DNA of 64,000 nt from Comamonas kerstersii (GTDB taxonomy: Bacteria; Pseudomonadota; Gammaproteobacteria; Burkholderiales; Burkholderiaceae_C), in the NCBI RefSeq assembly GCF_008801935.1, contig NZ_VZOT01000003.1, forward strand, positions 1 to 64,000. The letters run 5' to 3'. The notes under the pieces were generated by a model. That model was given only the letters and a program-made list of their open reading frames with translations. It was not told the origin of the DNA and did not search any database. Position 1 is the stretch's first letter, and every line of letters begins with the position of its first letter. Positions 46,991 to 56,521 of this stretch are shown here, one piece after another. A program made the translations under genes and the position numbers.

Positions 46991-47069
46991 GCTTGTAGCG
47001 CTAGTCAGATAAGGGTTTGAAAGCCTTGCGACCTTCAAACCCTTTATTCATCAGCGTTGGCAGCTATAG
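46991..47069. repeat. Palindromic repeat inside the infB-rbfA gap
   Basis: GTAGCGCTAGTCAGATAAGG/GTTTGAA pairs with TTCAAACCCTTTATTCATCA/GCGTTGGCAGCTA. Homologue of 42286-42361. It starts right after the infB stop codon (47071-47073) and ends 12 bases before the rbfA start, within the translation operon. Confidence 0.85.
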
Positions 47070-47070
47070 T

Positions 47071-49923
47071 TTACAGCGTACGCGCGATTTCCTTGATTTC
47101 AAAGACTTCCAGCATATCGCCTTCGCGGATGTCGTTGTAGTTGCGCAGCTTGATACCGCACTCGAAGCCTTCCTTGACTTCCTTGACATCGTCCTTCATA
47201 CGGCGCAGCGATTCGATCTCACCCGTGTAGATGACCACGTTGTCGCGCAGCAGACGGAAGTGTGCGTTGCGGGTCACGTGACCCTGGGTGATGTAGGAAC
47301 CAGCCACCGTACCGATCTTGGACGCTACGAACACGGTGCGGATCTCGGCCATACCGATGATCTCTTCGCGCTTCTCGGGAGCCAGCATGCCGGACATGGC
47401 AGCCTTCACTTCGTCTACCGCATCGTAAATGATGTTGTAGTAGCGGATGTCCACATCGTTGCCTTCAGCCGTCTTACGGGCCTGGGCATCAGCACGCACG
47501 TTAAAGCCGATGATGATGGCCTTCGAAGCCAGCGCCAGGTTGACGTCGGATTCGGAAATACCACCCACGCCGGAGTACACGATCTGCACCTTGACTTCGT
47601 CGGTCGACAGCTTGAGCAGCGAGGCAGCCAGCGCTTCCTGCGAACCCTGTACGTCGGCCTTGATGATCAGAGGCAGTGTCTGTACGTTGCCAGCGCTCAT
47701 CTCGGAGAACATGTTCTCCAGCTTCGCAGCCTGCTGCTTGGCCAGCTTGGTGTTGCGGAACTTGCCAGCACGGTAAGTCGCAATTTCGCGGGCACGGCGC
47801 TCGTCGGACATGACCATGAAGTCATCGCCAGCCTGAGGCACTTCGTTCAAGCCCTGAATTTCCACAGGGATCGAAGGACCAGCTTCCTTGGTCTGCTTGC
47901 CGTCTTCGTCGACCATGGCACGCACGCGGCCATAAGTCTGACCAGCCAGCACCACGTCGCCCACCTTCAGCGTACCGGACTGCACCAGCACCGTTGCCAC
48001 GGTACCACGGCCCTTGTCCAGCTGTGCTTCGATGACCAGACCCTTGGCGGATGCATCCACAGGCGCCTTCAGTTCCAGCACTTCGGCTTGCAGCAGCACG
48101 TTTTCCAGCAGCTCGTCGATGCCCATGCCGGTCTTGGAGGACACAGCGATGAACGGCGAATCACCACCGTATTCTTCAGGCACCACTTCTTCAGCCACCA
48201 GCTCCTGCTTGACCTTTTCGGGGTTGGCTTCAGGCTTGTCGGCCTTGGTGATAGCCACCACGATAGGAACACCAGCAGCCTTGGCGTGCTTGATCGCTTC
48301 CTTGGTCTGGGGCATCACGCCGTCGTCAGCCGCACACACCAGAATCACGATGTCGGTGGACTGTGCACCACGGGCACGCATGGCGGTAAACGCCTCGTGG
48401 CCGGGGGTATCCAGGAAGGTCACGATGCCGCGAGGCGTCTTGACGTGGTAGGCACCGATGTGCTGGGTAATACCACCAGCTTCGCCAGTTGCCACCTTGG
48501 TGCGACGGATGTAGTCCAGCAGCGAGGTCTTGCCGTGGTCCACGTGGCCCATCACAGTCACCACAGGTGCGCGAGGCAGCAGCTCGCCGGTGTAGCGTGC
48601 TGCATCCTCTTCGCTGAAGGCTTCTGGGTCGTCCAGCGCTGCCACCTTGGCGGTGTGGCCCATTTCTTCCACCACGATCATGGCGGTGTCCTGGTCCAGC
48701 GGCTGGTTGATGGTGACCATCTGGCCCATCTTCATCAGCACCTTGATCAGCTCGGAAGCCTTCACCGCCATCTTGTGGGCCAGTTCGGCCACAGTGATGG
48801 TTTCGGGCACGGAAATCTCCAGTGCACGGAATTCCTGCTGCTGAGGCTGGCTGTTGCGCTGGTCGTTGCGATCATTGCCACGACGGCCACCCTTGGGGCC
48901 ACCACGCCAGTTGCCACGGCTATCACCACCGGCGTCACCGCGGGTCTTGATTTCCTTCTTCTTGCCAGGAGCATCGCTGCCCCATGCGGACTTGGACTTG
49001 CCATCCTTGTCCTTGCCGCCGCGACCGCTGGTGCCGGACTTGTCGTCCTTGGCAGCAGTAGCAGGAGCCTTGACAGCCGACTTGGCATCCTTGGCCGGCG
49101 CAGCCTTGGGGTCCTTCTTGGCGTCAGCGGCAGGCGCTGCCTTCTTGGGCTCTTCAGGCTTCTTGGCCACCAGCACCTTCTTAGGTGCTGCCATCATGGC
49201 GCGAATGGCTTCAGCCTCAGCCAGTGCCTTGCGGCGACGATCTTCCAGATCCTTGGCACGCGCGGCTTCTTCAGCTGCGCGCTGGCGCGATTCTTCTTCT
49301 GCCTTGGCACGGGCTTCGGCTTGCGCCTTGGCACGTGCTTCAGCTGCAGCAGCAGCTTCCGCTTGCGCTTCCTTCTGGGCTTCCTTTACCTGACGCTGCT
49401 TGGCAGCTTCAGCTTCTGCGTATGCACGCGCGCGCTCTTCAGCTTCGCGCTCCTTACGCTCACGTTCTTCGCGTTCCTGGCGTTCCTGGGCCAATTGGTC
49501 TTCCTGTTGTTTGATCATCTCTGCTTGCTTGCGCGCTTCCTCTTCACGGCGTACCAGTTCCTTGGAAGCCTGCGCAGCTTGCGCAGAGCGGGCTGCAGCC
49601 TCTGCAGCCACCTCTGGGGTGTCGTCACGTTTGATGAAAGTACGCTTCTTGCGCACTTCCACCTGAATGGTGCGGGCCTTACCTGTGGCATCGGCCTGCT
49701 TGATCTCGCTGGTGGACTTGGTCGTCAGCGTGATCTTTTTCTTGCCTTCACTTTCTTGGCCATGTGCGGCTTTGAGGTGAGACAGCAGTTTTTGCTTGTC
49801 AGCTTCCGTCAGGACGTCAGTAATCGCGCGCTTAGAAACGCCCGCTGCCTGCAATTGCACAAGCAAGGTTTCGGGGGACTTTTTCAGTTCATTGGCGAAC
49901 TCTGCAACAGTGTTCAAAGACAT
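47071..49923 (-). CDS. infB: Translation initiation factor IF-2
   Basis: 950 aa. An IF2N domain (residues 1-55) and a long charged helical region (about 100-330, rich in A/E/R/K), a second IF2N (about 365-420), then the G domain with [12 protein letters not shown] (about 455), [10 protein letters not shown] and [11 protein letters not shown], and C-terminal beta-barrel domains binding fMet-tRNA. It brings initiator tRNA to the 30S subunit. It follows nusA by 25 bases. Confidence 0.97.
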   Translation of the reverse strand: MSLNTVAEFANELKKSPETLLVQLQAAGVSKRAITDVLTEADKQKLLSHLKAAHGQESEGKKKITLTTKSTSEIKQADATGKARTIQVEVRKKRTFIKRDDTPEVAAEAAARSAQAAQASKELVRREEEARKQAEMIKQQEDQLAQERQEREERERKEREAEERARAYAEAEAAKQRQVKEAQKEAQAEAAAAAEARAKAQAEARAKAEEESRQRAAEEAARAKDLEDRRRKALAEAEAIRAMMAAPKKVLVAKKPEEPKKAAPAADAKKDPKAAPAKDAKSAVKAPATAAKDDKSGTSGRGGKDKDGKSKSAWGSDAPGKKKEIKTRGDAGGDSRGNWRGGPKGGRRGNDRNDQRNSQPQQQEFRALEISVPETITVAELAHKMAVKASELIKVLMKMGQMVTINQPLDQDTAMIVVEEMGHTAKVAALDDPEAFSEEDAARYTGELLPRAPVVTVMGHVDHGKTSLLDYIRRTKVATGEAGGITQHIGAYHVKTPRGIVTFLDTPGHEAFTAMRARGAQSTDIVILVCAADDGVMPQTKEAIKHAKAAGVPIVVAITKADKPEANPEKVKQELVAEEVVPEEYGGDSPFIAVSSKTGMGIDELLENVLLQAEVLELKAPVDASAKGLVIEAQLDKGRGTVATVLVQSGTLKVGDVVLAGQTYGRVRAMVDEDGKQTKEAGPSIPVEIQGLNEVPQAGDDFMVMSDERRAREIATYRAGKFRNTKLAKQQAAKLENMFSEMSAGNVQTLPLIIKADVQGSQEALAASLLKLSTDEVKVQIVYSGVGGISESDVNLALASKAIIIGFNVRADAQARKTAEGNDVDIRYYNIIYDAVDEVKAAMSGMLAPEKREEIIGMAEIRTVFVASKIGTVAGSYITQGHVTRNAHFRLLRDNVVIYTGEIESLRRMKDDVKEVKEGFECGIKLRNYNDIREGDMLEVFEIKEIARTL

Positions 49924-49948
49924 ATCTCCGTTCTATCCTCCCTGACCC

Positions 49949-51436
49949 TTATTCCTGACCGTCGGCGAACCAGTGTTCACGCGCCTTCATGATCAAGGCC
50001 TTGGCCTCTTCTTCCGACTGGCCGGTCAAATCGGTCAGCTCGTCGATGGCCAGATCAGCCAGATCATCACGCGTCAACACACCACCTGCTGCCAGCTTGG
50101 CCACAATCTCGGGTGTAATACCTTCCAAGTCACGCAGTTCCTGCGAGACCGCGCTCACGCTTTCTTCCTGAGCGATTTCCATGGTCAGCAGCGCATCCTT
50201 TGCACGGGCACGCAGCTCAGTCACGGTTTCCTCATCGAAAGCTTCAATTTCCAGCATTTCAGACAGCGGCACATAGGCCACTTCTTCGAGGCTGGCAAAA
50301 CCTTCCGACACCAGAATGTCGGCCAGCTCTTCGTCTACATCCAGCTTTTCCATGAAAAGCTTGCGCGCAAAGCTGGTTTCTTCAGCTTGCTTCTGTGCAG
50401 ACTCAGCTGCATCCATGATGTTGATCTTCCAGCCTGTCAGGTCAGAAGCCAGACGCACGTTCTGACCGCCACGACCGATAGCGATGGCCAGGTTTTCCTC
50501 GTCCACCACCACGTCCATGGCGTGCTTTTCTTCGTCCACCACGATGGACGACACGTTCGCAGGAGCCAGTGCATTGATCACGAACTGTGCGGGGTCTTCA
50601 GACCACAGCACGATATCCACGCGCTCACCAGCCAGTTCGTTGGTCACTGCGTTGACACGCGAGCCACGCACACCCACGCAGGTGCCGATGGGGTCTACGC
50701 GCTTGTCATGGGACAGCACCGCAATCTTGGCACGACTGCCGGGATCGCGTGCGCAGCTCTTGATTTCCAGCAGACCCTGCTCGATTTCTGGCACTTCATT
50801 GCGGAACAGCTCAATCATGAACTCAGGTGCCGAACGCGACAGCAGGATGGGGGCGCCACGCAGTGTCAGATCCACTTCCATGATCATGGCGCGCACGCGG
50901 TCGCCATTGCGCAGGTTTTCCTTGGGGATCATTTCGCTGCGACGCAGGCGGCCTTCCACGCGGCCGGATTCGACAATGATGTCGCCCTTGTCCATGCGCT
51001 TGACGGTACCGGTGAAGATCTTTTCGCCGCGCGACAGGAATTCGTTGAGCAGCATTTCGCGCTCAGCGTCACGGATCTTTTGCAGGATGACCTGCTTTGC
51101 AGTCATCGCGCCGATACGGCCGATGGGCAGCGACTCGATCTGCTCTTCGATGAACTCACCCACTTCAATACCAGGGCTGCGCTCTTCAGCATCCATCAGC
51201 AGCTCTTCGGCCTCAGGGTTTTGCAGACCTGCGTCATTGGGCACGACGACCCAGCGACGGAAGGTGTCGTAGTCACCAGTGTCGCGATCGATCGCAACGC
51301 GAATGTCCACTTCGCCTTCGTACAGCTTCTTGGTGGCCTGCGCCAAAGCCTGCTCAACGGCGCCAAACACCACATCGCGTTCTACGTTCTTCTCGCGCGA
51401 AATGGCCTCAACCAACATCAACAGTTCGCGGTTCAT
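49949..51436 (-). CDS. nusA: Transcription termination/antitermination factor NusA
   Basis: 495 aa. N-terminal RNA-polymerase-binding domain ([20 protein letters not shown]), S1 domain ([20 protein letters not shown]), two KH domains (including [20 protein letters not shown] and [19 protein letters not shown]), and two C-terminal acidic repeats as in E. coli. It acts in pausing, termination and antitermination. Confidence 0.97.
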   Translation of the reverse strand: MNRELLMLVEAISREKNVERDVVFGAVEQALAQATKKLYEGEVDIRVAIDRDTGDYDTFRRWVVVPNDAGLQNPEAEELLMDAEERSPGIEVGEFIEEQIESLPIGRIGAMTAKQVILQKIRDAEREMLLNEFLSRGEKIFTGTVKRMDKGDIIVESGRVEGRLRRSEMIPKENLRNGDRVRAMIMEVDLTLRGAPILLSRSAPEFMIELFRNEVPEIEQGLLEIKSCARDPGSRAKIAVLSHDKRVDPIGTCVGVRGSRVNAVTNELAGERVDIVLWSEDPAQFVINALAPANVSSIVVDEEKHAMDVVVDEENLAIAIGRGGQNVRLASDLTGWKINIMDAAESAQKQAEETSFARKLFMEKLDVDEELADILVSEGFASLEEVAYVPLSEMLEIEAFDEETVTELRARAKDALLTMEIAQEESVSAVSQELRDLEGITPEIVAKLAAGGVLTRDDLADLAIDELTDLTGQSEEEAKALIMKAREHWFADGQE

Positions 51437-51516
51437 GCGATGACTCTCCTAATTTCAATTCTTTCCAGCGTGGCGCCTGCCGGGACGCCTGTTTAGCATT
51501 TAGCAATGTCTTCGTC

Positions 51517-52095
51517 TTAAACGGGCTTGACGCCACGCCCCTTGAAGTTCACCACAGGAGCCAGTCGTGCCTCTTTCAGCTCATCCAGCGTGAAGCCCAT
51601 AGCCTGCAATGGTGCGGGCTCACGCTTTTTGCTCACCTTGGCACCGGGTTTGCGTGCTGGCTCATCACTCCAGACAATCTGCCAGCCACCATTTTCCGCG
51701 CGCTCCAGCGTGCCGCGGAATTTCTTGCGATTGGCATTGACCACACCTGCACCTGCTGCACCAATGGCTTCCTTCAGGGTGATGTCAATCTCAGAGCCAG
51801 CAAAGCGGACAAAATCCTGCTCATGGCGCAGGGGACGATCGATGCCAGGAGAGGAAACCTCCAGACGCGTGTAGTCCACCCCTTCCACCTCCAGTGCAAA
51901 TTGCAGTTGGCGCGTGACCTTTTCACAATCTTCCACAGTCACAAAAGCCTCTGGTAGCGGATCGACGCCCTCTTCAGGCGCCTGCCAAGGCAGATCGATG
52001 GTGATGCGCAGCAGGCCACCGGCCGAGCGCTCAATTTCCACCAGGTCATAGCCCAGACCCGTTACGGTTTGTTCAACAATTTGCTGTAGTGCCAC
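51517..52095 (-). CDS. rimP: Ribosome maturation factor RimP
   Basis: 192 aa. VTGLGYDLVEIERSAGGLLR at the N-terminus, then YTRLEVSSPGIDRPLRHEQD, the family signature, and a C-terminal SH3-like domain. Needed for 30S maturation. First gene of the translation operon; 80 bases before nusA. Confidence 0.95.
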   Translation of the reverse strand: MALQQIVEQTVTGLGYDLVEIERSAGGLLRITIDLPWQAPEEGVDPLPEAFVTVEDCEKVTRQLQFALEVEGVDYTRLEVSSPGIDRPLRHEQDFVRFAGSEIDITLKEAIGAAGAGVVNANRKKFRGTLERAENGGWQIVWSDEPARKPGAKVSKKREPAPLQAMGFTLDELKEARLAPVVNFKGRGVKPV

Positions 52096-52183
52096 GTGCT
52101 AAGTTCAATCCCGGAAGTACGAAAAACCCGACAACCATCCTGCAATTGCTTGGGGACGGCTTCGAGCTCCAAAAGCAACCGAC

Positions 52184-52215
52184 CAAAAAAAACGGGCGGT
52201 TGGTATCCGCCCGTT
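52184..52215 (-). terminator. Terminator of the thioredoxin-like gene
   Basis: ACGGGCGG/CCGCCCGT stem, extended by AAA/TTT, followed by eight T residues on the minus strand; it isolates the rimP operon from the gene upstream. Confidence 0.88.
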
Positions 52216-52287
52216 TGGTCGTGAATGCTTTATTGTATCCGCAAAGTGTTGATTCGCGATGTCAGCCACATGCAATTCCTGTAGGCA

Positions 52288-52641
52288 TCACTGCCATTTT
52301 TTGCATACGCGTTGCCACAATGCATCGGCCTCCTCAGAGACTGCCATCCCTCCAGACTCACCTGCCAGCAACGATGTCAGCAAGCGCTCCAGTACTTTGA
52401 TCTGCGGCAGCAGCGGCCCCAGAAAAAGGGCTTTGGAGCCTTGCCCAATCAACAATGTGGGAAAGGTTTCTACATCTACATCGCCCACGACTTCTTCTTC
52501 ATCCTCGACGTCAACCCAGTCAAAGCGCACCTGCGGAAACCTGGCTTTGAGGGCCTCAAACTCCGGTGCGTACTGACGGCACACACCGCACCATGCTGCA
52601 CACAGGCAGACAACCCCTACGGGGGCTTGATCACTGTTCAT
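52288..52641 (-). CDS. Thioredoxin-fold protein
   Basis: 117 aa. Active site WCGVC (AAWCGVCRQY, near residue 18-22) and the cis-proline in VETFPTLLIG. It is acidic in the middle (VDVEDEEEVV). There is no signal peptide, so it is cytoplasmic. Partner unknown; not the housekeeping trxA, which has WCGPC. Confidence 0.9.
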   Translation of the reverse strand: MNSDQAPVGVVCLCAAWCGVCRQYAPEFEALKARFPQVRFDWVDVEDEEEVVGDVDVETFPTLLIGQGSKALFLGPLLPQIKVLERLLTSLLAGESGGMAVSEEADALWQRVCKKWQ

Positions 52642-52751
52642 CTTGTTCTGCTCTCCAGGCCCGGGGCCAGCATTCAGATATTTCAGACTGGCATCCTACC
52701 CTTGATGCCAGCCGCATGACAGCACCCATGTACACGGCAAGCGTCCGAAAT

Positions 52752-52783
52752 GCAAAAAGCCCCAGACACAGGTCTGAGGCTTT
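52752..52783 (-). terminator. Terminator of the 55-aa basic protein gene
   Basis: GCCCCAGAC/GTCTGAGGC stem with one mismatch, followed by five T residues on the minus strand. Confidence 0.7.
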
Positions 52784-52825
52784 GCTTGGCGACTGGGCTA
52801 TGCAGTCCAGCCGTGCTGACGGGAA

Positions 52826-52993
52826 TTAACCCGAGTGAGCACGCTTGCCAGGATTCTTCTTGCTGCGAGTGTGGGAACCACGCTCCAAGCTCACGCGCTG
52901 GCCACGGCCTTGGGGCAGCAGGGTCACACCCTGAGGAGGAACGGGACGGGGTGTGCGCTTGCGGTCAGCTTCAGTAACGATTTTATTGCCCAT
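52826..52993 (-). CDS. Small basic protein of unknown function
   Basis: 55 aa from ATG 52993, with GGAG 7 bases upstream. Very basic (many R/K, few acidic residues): MGNKIVTEADRKRTPRPVPP, then LLPQGRGQRVSLERGS and SKKNPGKRAHSG. Good ribosome-binding site, a terminator and biased codons argue for a real gene. I cannot assign a function; the charge suggests nucleic-acid or ribosome binding. Confidence 0.6.
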   Translation of the reverse strand: MGNKIVTEADRKRTPRPVPPQGVTLLPQGRGQRVSLERGSHTRSKKNPGKRAHSG

Positions 52994-53412
52994 GGCAATT
53001 TCTCCAGTTGAAGTTTGAGTAAACAGCGTATTTTTCCACATTCGCTCTGTTTATTCTTGAAATCCCATGAAAAACACAAAAAAAGGCTGGTGCTATGGAC
53101 CTGACAACGCGCTGCAGACTCCTTGTGCCAGATTTTGCTCAGCATGGATACCATGGCCACTGTTGCAGGATCATGCTCGCGCAAGCTGGGATAGATCCAG
53201 GGACGCAGCACTACACACGCATCACACCACGCAGTAGCTGCAATCACTTTTATCCATAGCAACACCGTTTGCAGCCATCGTTACGACAGCATTTCACAGC
53301 CGCCACCTACAATGCCCTGGCAGTTGCTGCTGCAAATACTTGGTGCTCGATGTCTGCAGATGTGCCAAGTTTTTGGTGCGCCTTTTGTGTTCATCGCTAC
53401 AGGAACATACCC
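52994..53412. other. Gap between the small basic gene and the lipocalin gene
   Basis: About 420 bases with no gene that I can support; long open frames here lack ribosome-binding sites. Nothing else stands out. Confidence 0.5.
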
Positions 53413-54153
53413 ATGCCGCTTTTTCGTCGCTCCAGCACGCACTCCGCATTACCCAGCTGCCCGCGCTGCGCTACGCAGGATGCCCTGCAAAACACCGTCC
53501 AAAGCATTCAGGCCACACTGCTGCAGCATCGCAAGGCAGGCCATTTGCCTCAGATTGCCAGCGAGCCGCCTCAACAGGCCCGGTCTGGCGTCAACCAGGC
53601 AGCACTGTGCACGCTGGGCCTGGTCGCCGTAGCAGGCCTTGCCCTCTACGCCACGCGCAATCCGCGCATACCGCAGGGCATTCACCCGGTCGAAGACTTT
53701 GAGCTGCAGCGCTATCTGGGCAAGTGGTATGAGGTGGCACGCATTGACCACAGTTTTGAAAAAGGCCTGCAGCGCACGCAGGCCGAATACAGCCTGCTGC
53801 CCAATGGACGCATTCAGGTGGTCAACCGCGGCTATGACCCCAAGCGCGGAGAATGGAAGATCTCCTTCGGCAAGGCCATGCCCACCATCCGGCCTGACGT
53901 TGCGGCACTGAAAGTGTCCTTCTTCGGCCCTTTTTACGGTGGCTATAACGTGGTCGCCCTGGACGACAAGTACCGCTGGGCCATGGTGATTGGCGACAAG
54001 CTGGACTATTTCTGGATTCTCTCGCGCACTCCCACCCTGCCCGATGGTGTGCAGGAGCGCCTTTTGCACCATGCGCAGCAGCTGGGCGTAGACCTGACCA
54101 AGGTGCTCTGGGTGCATCAGGATGGCGTCAACCCCACAGGCTCGTACTCATAA
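53413..54153 (+). CDS. Bacterial lipocalin (Blc-like) with N-terminal membrane anchor
   Basis: 246 aa from ATG 53413 (ACAGGAAC upstream). Residues 1-60 hold a CPRC motif (16-19) and a helix; residues about 60-80 (LCTLGLVAVAGLALYAT) form one membrane anchor. The lipocalin domain follows: LQRYLGKWYEVARIDHSFEK (GxW motif), YSLLPNGRIQVVNRGY, FFGPFYGGYNVVALDD and YFWILSRTPTL. Typical Blc is a lipoprotein with a lipobox; this one has a membrane helix and a metal-like CxxC leader instead. Confidence 0.88.
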   Translation: MPLFRRSSTHSALPSCPRCATQDALQNTVQSIQATLLQHRKAGHLPQIASEPPQQARSGVNQAALCTLGLVAVAGLALYATRNPRIPQGIHPVEDFELQRYLGKWYEVARIDHSFEKGLQRTQAEYSLLPNGRIQVVNRGYDPKRGEWKISFGKAMPTIRPDVAALKVSFFGPFYGGYNVVALDDKYRWAMVIGDKLDYFWILSRTPTLPDGVQERLLHHAQQLGVDLTKVLWVHQDGVNPTGSYS

Positions 54154-54157
54154 AACC

Positions 54158-54237
54158 ATAGCTGCTTGCGCTTGATTTATAAAGAATTCCACATGATTTA
54201 TATCTGAAAGCTCCTAAAAACAAACGCAAGCAGCTAT
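54158..54237. repeat. Palindromic copy of the GCTGCTTGCG repeat
   Basis: ATAGCTGCTTGCG pairs with CGCAAGCAGCTAT across about 54 bases. Follows the lipocalin stop and precedes a terminator. Confidence 0.75.
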
Positions 54238-54243
54238 CAAAAC

Positions 54244-54273
54244 AAAAGCCGATGCATCAGCATCGGCTTTTTT
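54244..54273. terminator. Bidirectional terminator, lipocalin / RcnB-like genes
   Basis: AAAAGCCGATGC/GCATCGGCTTTT stem with loop ATCA and T residues on both sides. Confidence 0.88.
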
Positions 54274-54340
54274 GATGAACACCTGCATCCAGCTTCATGC
54301 TGCAAAGCTTGCAGCAGTCCATGGTTGCAGACTCTTGGTT

Positions 54341-54795
54341 TTAACGGCCCAGAATCAGCTGCGCGATCACGCCCGTGGCGATGGCAACCAGCATGTAGTC
54401 CGCACCGTACTGCACCCACTGATGGCCTCGGGGCGGCGCCTTCAGACCATGCCCTCGCCAGTCATTGACCACGTAGTGTGGCGTGCGGTACTGCGGCGCA
54501 CACGCGATCCCTTGACCCAGTTGTACTGCGGGCCTGCGCCCATGCGCTTGGCCTGCCCCGGTGGCATGCCATGGGGGTGCATGGGTTTGCCTGCCATGTT
54601 AGGAGCGGGCCTGTAGGCATTCGGTGCATGCCCGGGCGCTTTACCACCTGGATGCGCAGACTTGACTGCGGCAGGTCCACGGCCCGGACCTCCTGGGCCT
54701 CCGTGCCCGGGAGGCATGGGCTGTGCGCTGACCATCAGCGATGTGCTGCCCAGCACGAATGCAGCCAGCGCTGCGGTGATCTTGTTTGGGCTCAT
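54341..54795 (-). pseudogene. RcnB-like periplasmic protein gene with a -1 frameshift
   Basis: A signal peptide (MSPNKITAALAAFVLGSTSL) and a P/G/H-rich linker reach GAGPQYNWVKGSRV, after which the frame runs to a stop at 54442. In the next frame the expected RcnB C-terminus continues: PQYRTPHYVVNDWRGH, then GHQWVQYGADYMLVAIATGV, ending at the TAA at 54341. One base is missing near 54493-54500 in a GC-rich spot. It is either a pseudogene or a sequencing error. Related to nickel/cobalt homeostasis protein RcnB. Confidence 0.8.
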
Positions 54796-54904
54796 AGCGC
54801 CTCCTTGTGACGGTGCTTGCTGATGAAGCCATCATAGGCAGGCACCGCAAAGTTTTACGCCACGGTCTGTAAAGGGATTGCAAATTTTGTAGCACCTTCC
54901 ACTG

Positions 54905-56521
54905 CTACAGCGTGGCCTGCACAAGTTGCTGGGTGTATGGATGGTGGGGTTGCTGCAGCACCTGCTCGACACTGCCGGCCTCTACCACCTGGCCGTTTTT
55001 CATCACCATCACCTCATGCGCCATGGCGCGGATTACGTCCATGTCGTGCGTAATCAGCAGATAGCTCAGCCCCAGCTCGCGCTGCAGGCGTTGCAGCAGT
55101 TGCAGCACCTGTTTCTGGATGGTCACATCCAGCGCACTGGTGGGCTCATCGAGCACCAGCACCTTGGGCCGCAAAATCAAGGCCCGCGCCACCGCCAGAC
55201 GCTGGCGCTGACCGCCTGAGAACTCATGCGGATAGCGTTGCAGCAGCCCCGGGAACTGCTGCTCACTCAAGCCCACGCTCTGGAGCACCTCCAGCACCTG
55301 GGTACGACGGCCTGCTTCGCTGATATCAGGGGCATGCACGCGCAGGCCTTCGCCCACAATCTCCTCCACCGTCATGCGCGGCGAGAGCGACGAGAACGGG
55401 TCCTGAAACACCACCTGCACCATGCGCCGCAAGGCCTGGTTCGCAGGCGTATTGCGCATGGCTGGCTGCTGCCAGCACTGGCCCGTAATCTGGAGCTCCC
55501 CCTGACTGGGCAACAGCCCCAGAATGGCTTGTGCCAGCGTGGATTTGCCCGAGCCGGACTCGCCCACCACACCCAGCGTCTGCCCCTGGCGCAGACAGAC
55601 ATCCACGCCCTGCACGGCCACAAACTCCCCTTTGCTGAACCAGCCCTTGATGCCTGGCAACGGCACGGGGTAGCCCACGCGCAGCTGCTGCGCCTGCACG
55701 ACCACGGGAGCGGCGATATCAACCGCCTGCACCTCGCGCTCAGGCTGGCTGTGCAGCAGCTTTTCGGTATAGGGGTGCTGTGGATGCTCGAAAAGCTGCG
55801 CCACCGGCCCCTGCTCGACCAGCACGCCATGCTCCATGACCACGGCGCGGTCGGCAAAGCGGCGCACCAGATGCAGATCGTGGGTAATCAGCAGCAGCGC
55901 CATACCCGTCTGGCGCTGCAGATCGCCCAGCAGCTCCAGCATCTGCATGCGCAGCGTCACATCCAGCGCCGTCGTAGGTTCATCGGCCAGCAGCAGCTTG
56001 GGGCGCGATGCCAGCGCCATGGCGATCATGGCGCGCTGGCGCTGGCCGCCGCTGAGCTGGTGCGGATAGCTTTGCGCGCGGCGCTGAGGCTCTGGAATGC
56101 CCGTGGCGGCGAGCAGCTCCACGGCCTGCGCCCAGGCCTGCTGGCTACTCAGCGCCTGCTTGAGCTGCAGCACTTCCGCCACCTGCGCACCCACGGTCAT
56201 CAGCGGGTTGAGCGCGGTCATCGGTTCTTGAAAAATCATGGCGATATCGCCACCACGCACGCCACGCATTTCGCGCTCGGTCAGTGCCAGCAGATCTCGC
56301 CCGTCGAACAGGGCCTGACCGCTGAGCTGGGCTTCGCCCACCAGCCGCAGCAGACTGAGCGCAGTCACGGTCTTGCCCGAGCCGGATTCGCCCACCAGCG
56401 CCAGCTTTTCCCCAGCGCGCACATCAAAGCTCACGCCATGCACCACCTGCTTGCTGCCAAAGCGCACCTTGAGGTCGCGCACGGACAGCAGCGGCTGTGG
56501 ATTTTGGTCTGGTTGCATCAT
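54905..56521 (-). CDS. yejF: Oligopeptide ABC transporter, tandem ATP-binding protein (YejF-like)
   Basis: 538 aa with two ABC modules: Walker A GESGSGKT (about 43-50) with signature LSGGQRQRAMIA, and GESGSGKST (about 318-326) with FSGGQRQRLAVA. The fusion of both ATPases in one chain is typical of YejF. It drives peptide import with YejB and YejE. Its ATG overlaps the yejE stop by four bases. Confidence 0.93.
   Translation of the reverse strand: MMQPDQNPQPLLSVRDLKVRFGSKQVVHGVSFDVRAGEKLALVGESGSGKTVTALSLLRLVGEAQLSGQALFDGRDLLALTEREMRGVRGGDIAMIFQEPMTALNPLMTVGAQVAEVLQLKQALSSQQAWAQAVELLAATGIPEPQRRAQSYPHQLSGGQRQRAMIAMALASRPKLLLADEPTTALDVTLRMQMLELLGDLQRQTGMALLLITHDLHLVRRFADRAVVMEHGVLVEQGPVAQLFEHPQHPYTEKLLHSQPEREVQAVDIAAPVVVQAQQLRVGYPVPLPGIKGWFSKGEFVAVQGVDVCLRQGQTLGVVGESGSGKSTLAQAILGLLPSQGELQITGQCWQQPAMRNTPANQALRRMVQVVFQDPFSSLSPRMTVEEIVGEGLRVHAPDISEAGRRTQVLEVLQSVGLSEQQFPGLLQRYPHEFSGGQRQRLAVARALILRPKVLVLDEPTSALDVTIQKQVLQLLQRLQRELGLSYLLITHDMDVIRAMAHEVMVMKNGQVVEAGSVEQVLQQPHHPYTQQLVQATL

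Noticed and set aside
47017..49992. 991-aa plus-strand open frame opposite infB
   Set aside because: Antisense shadow of infB; no domain and no start signal.
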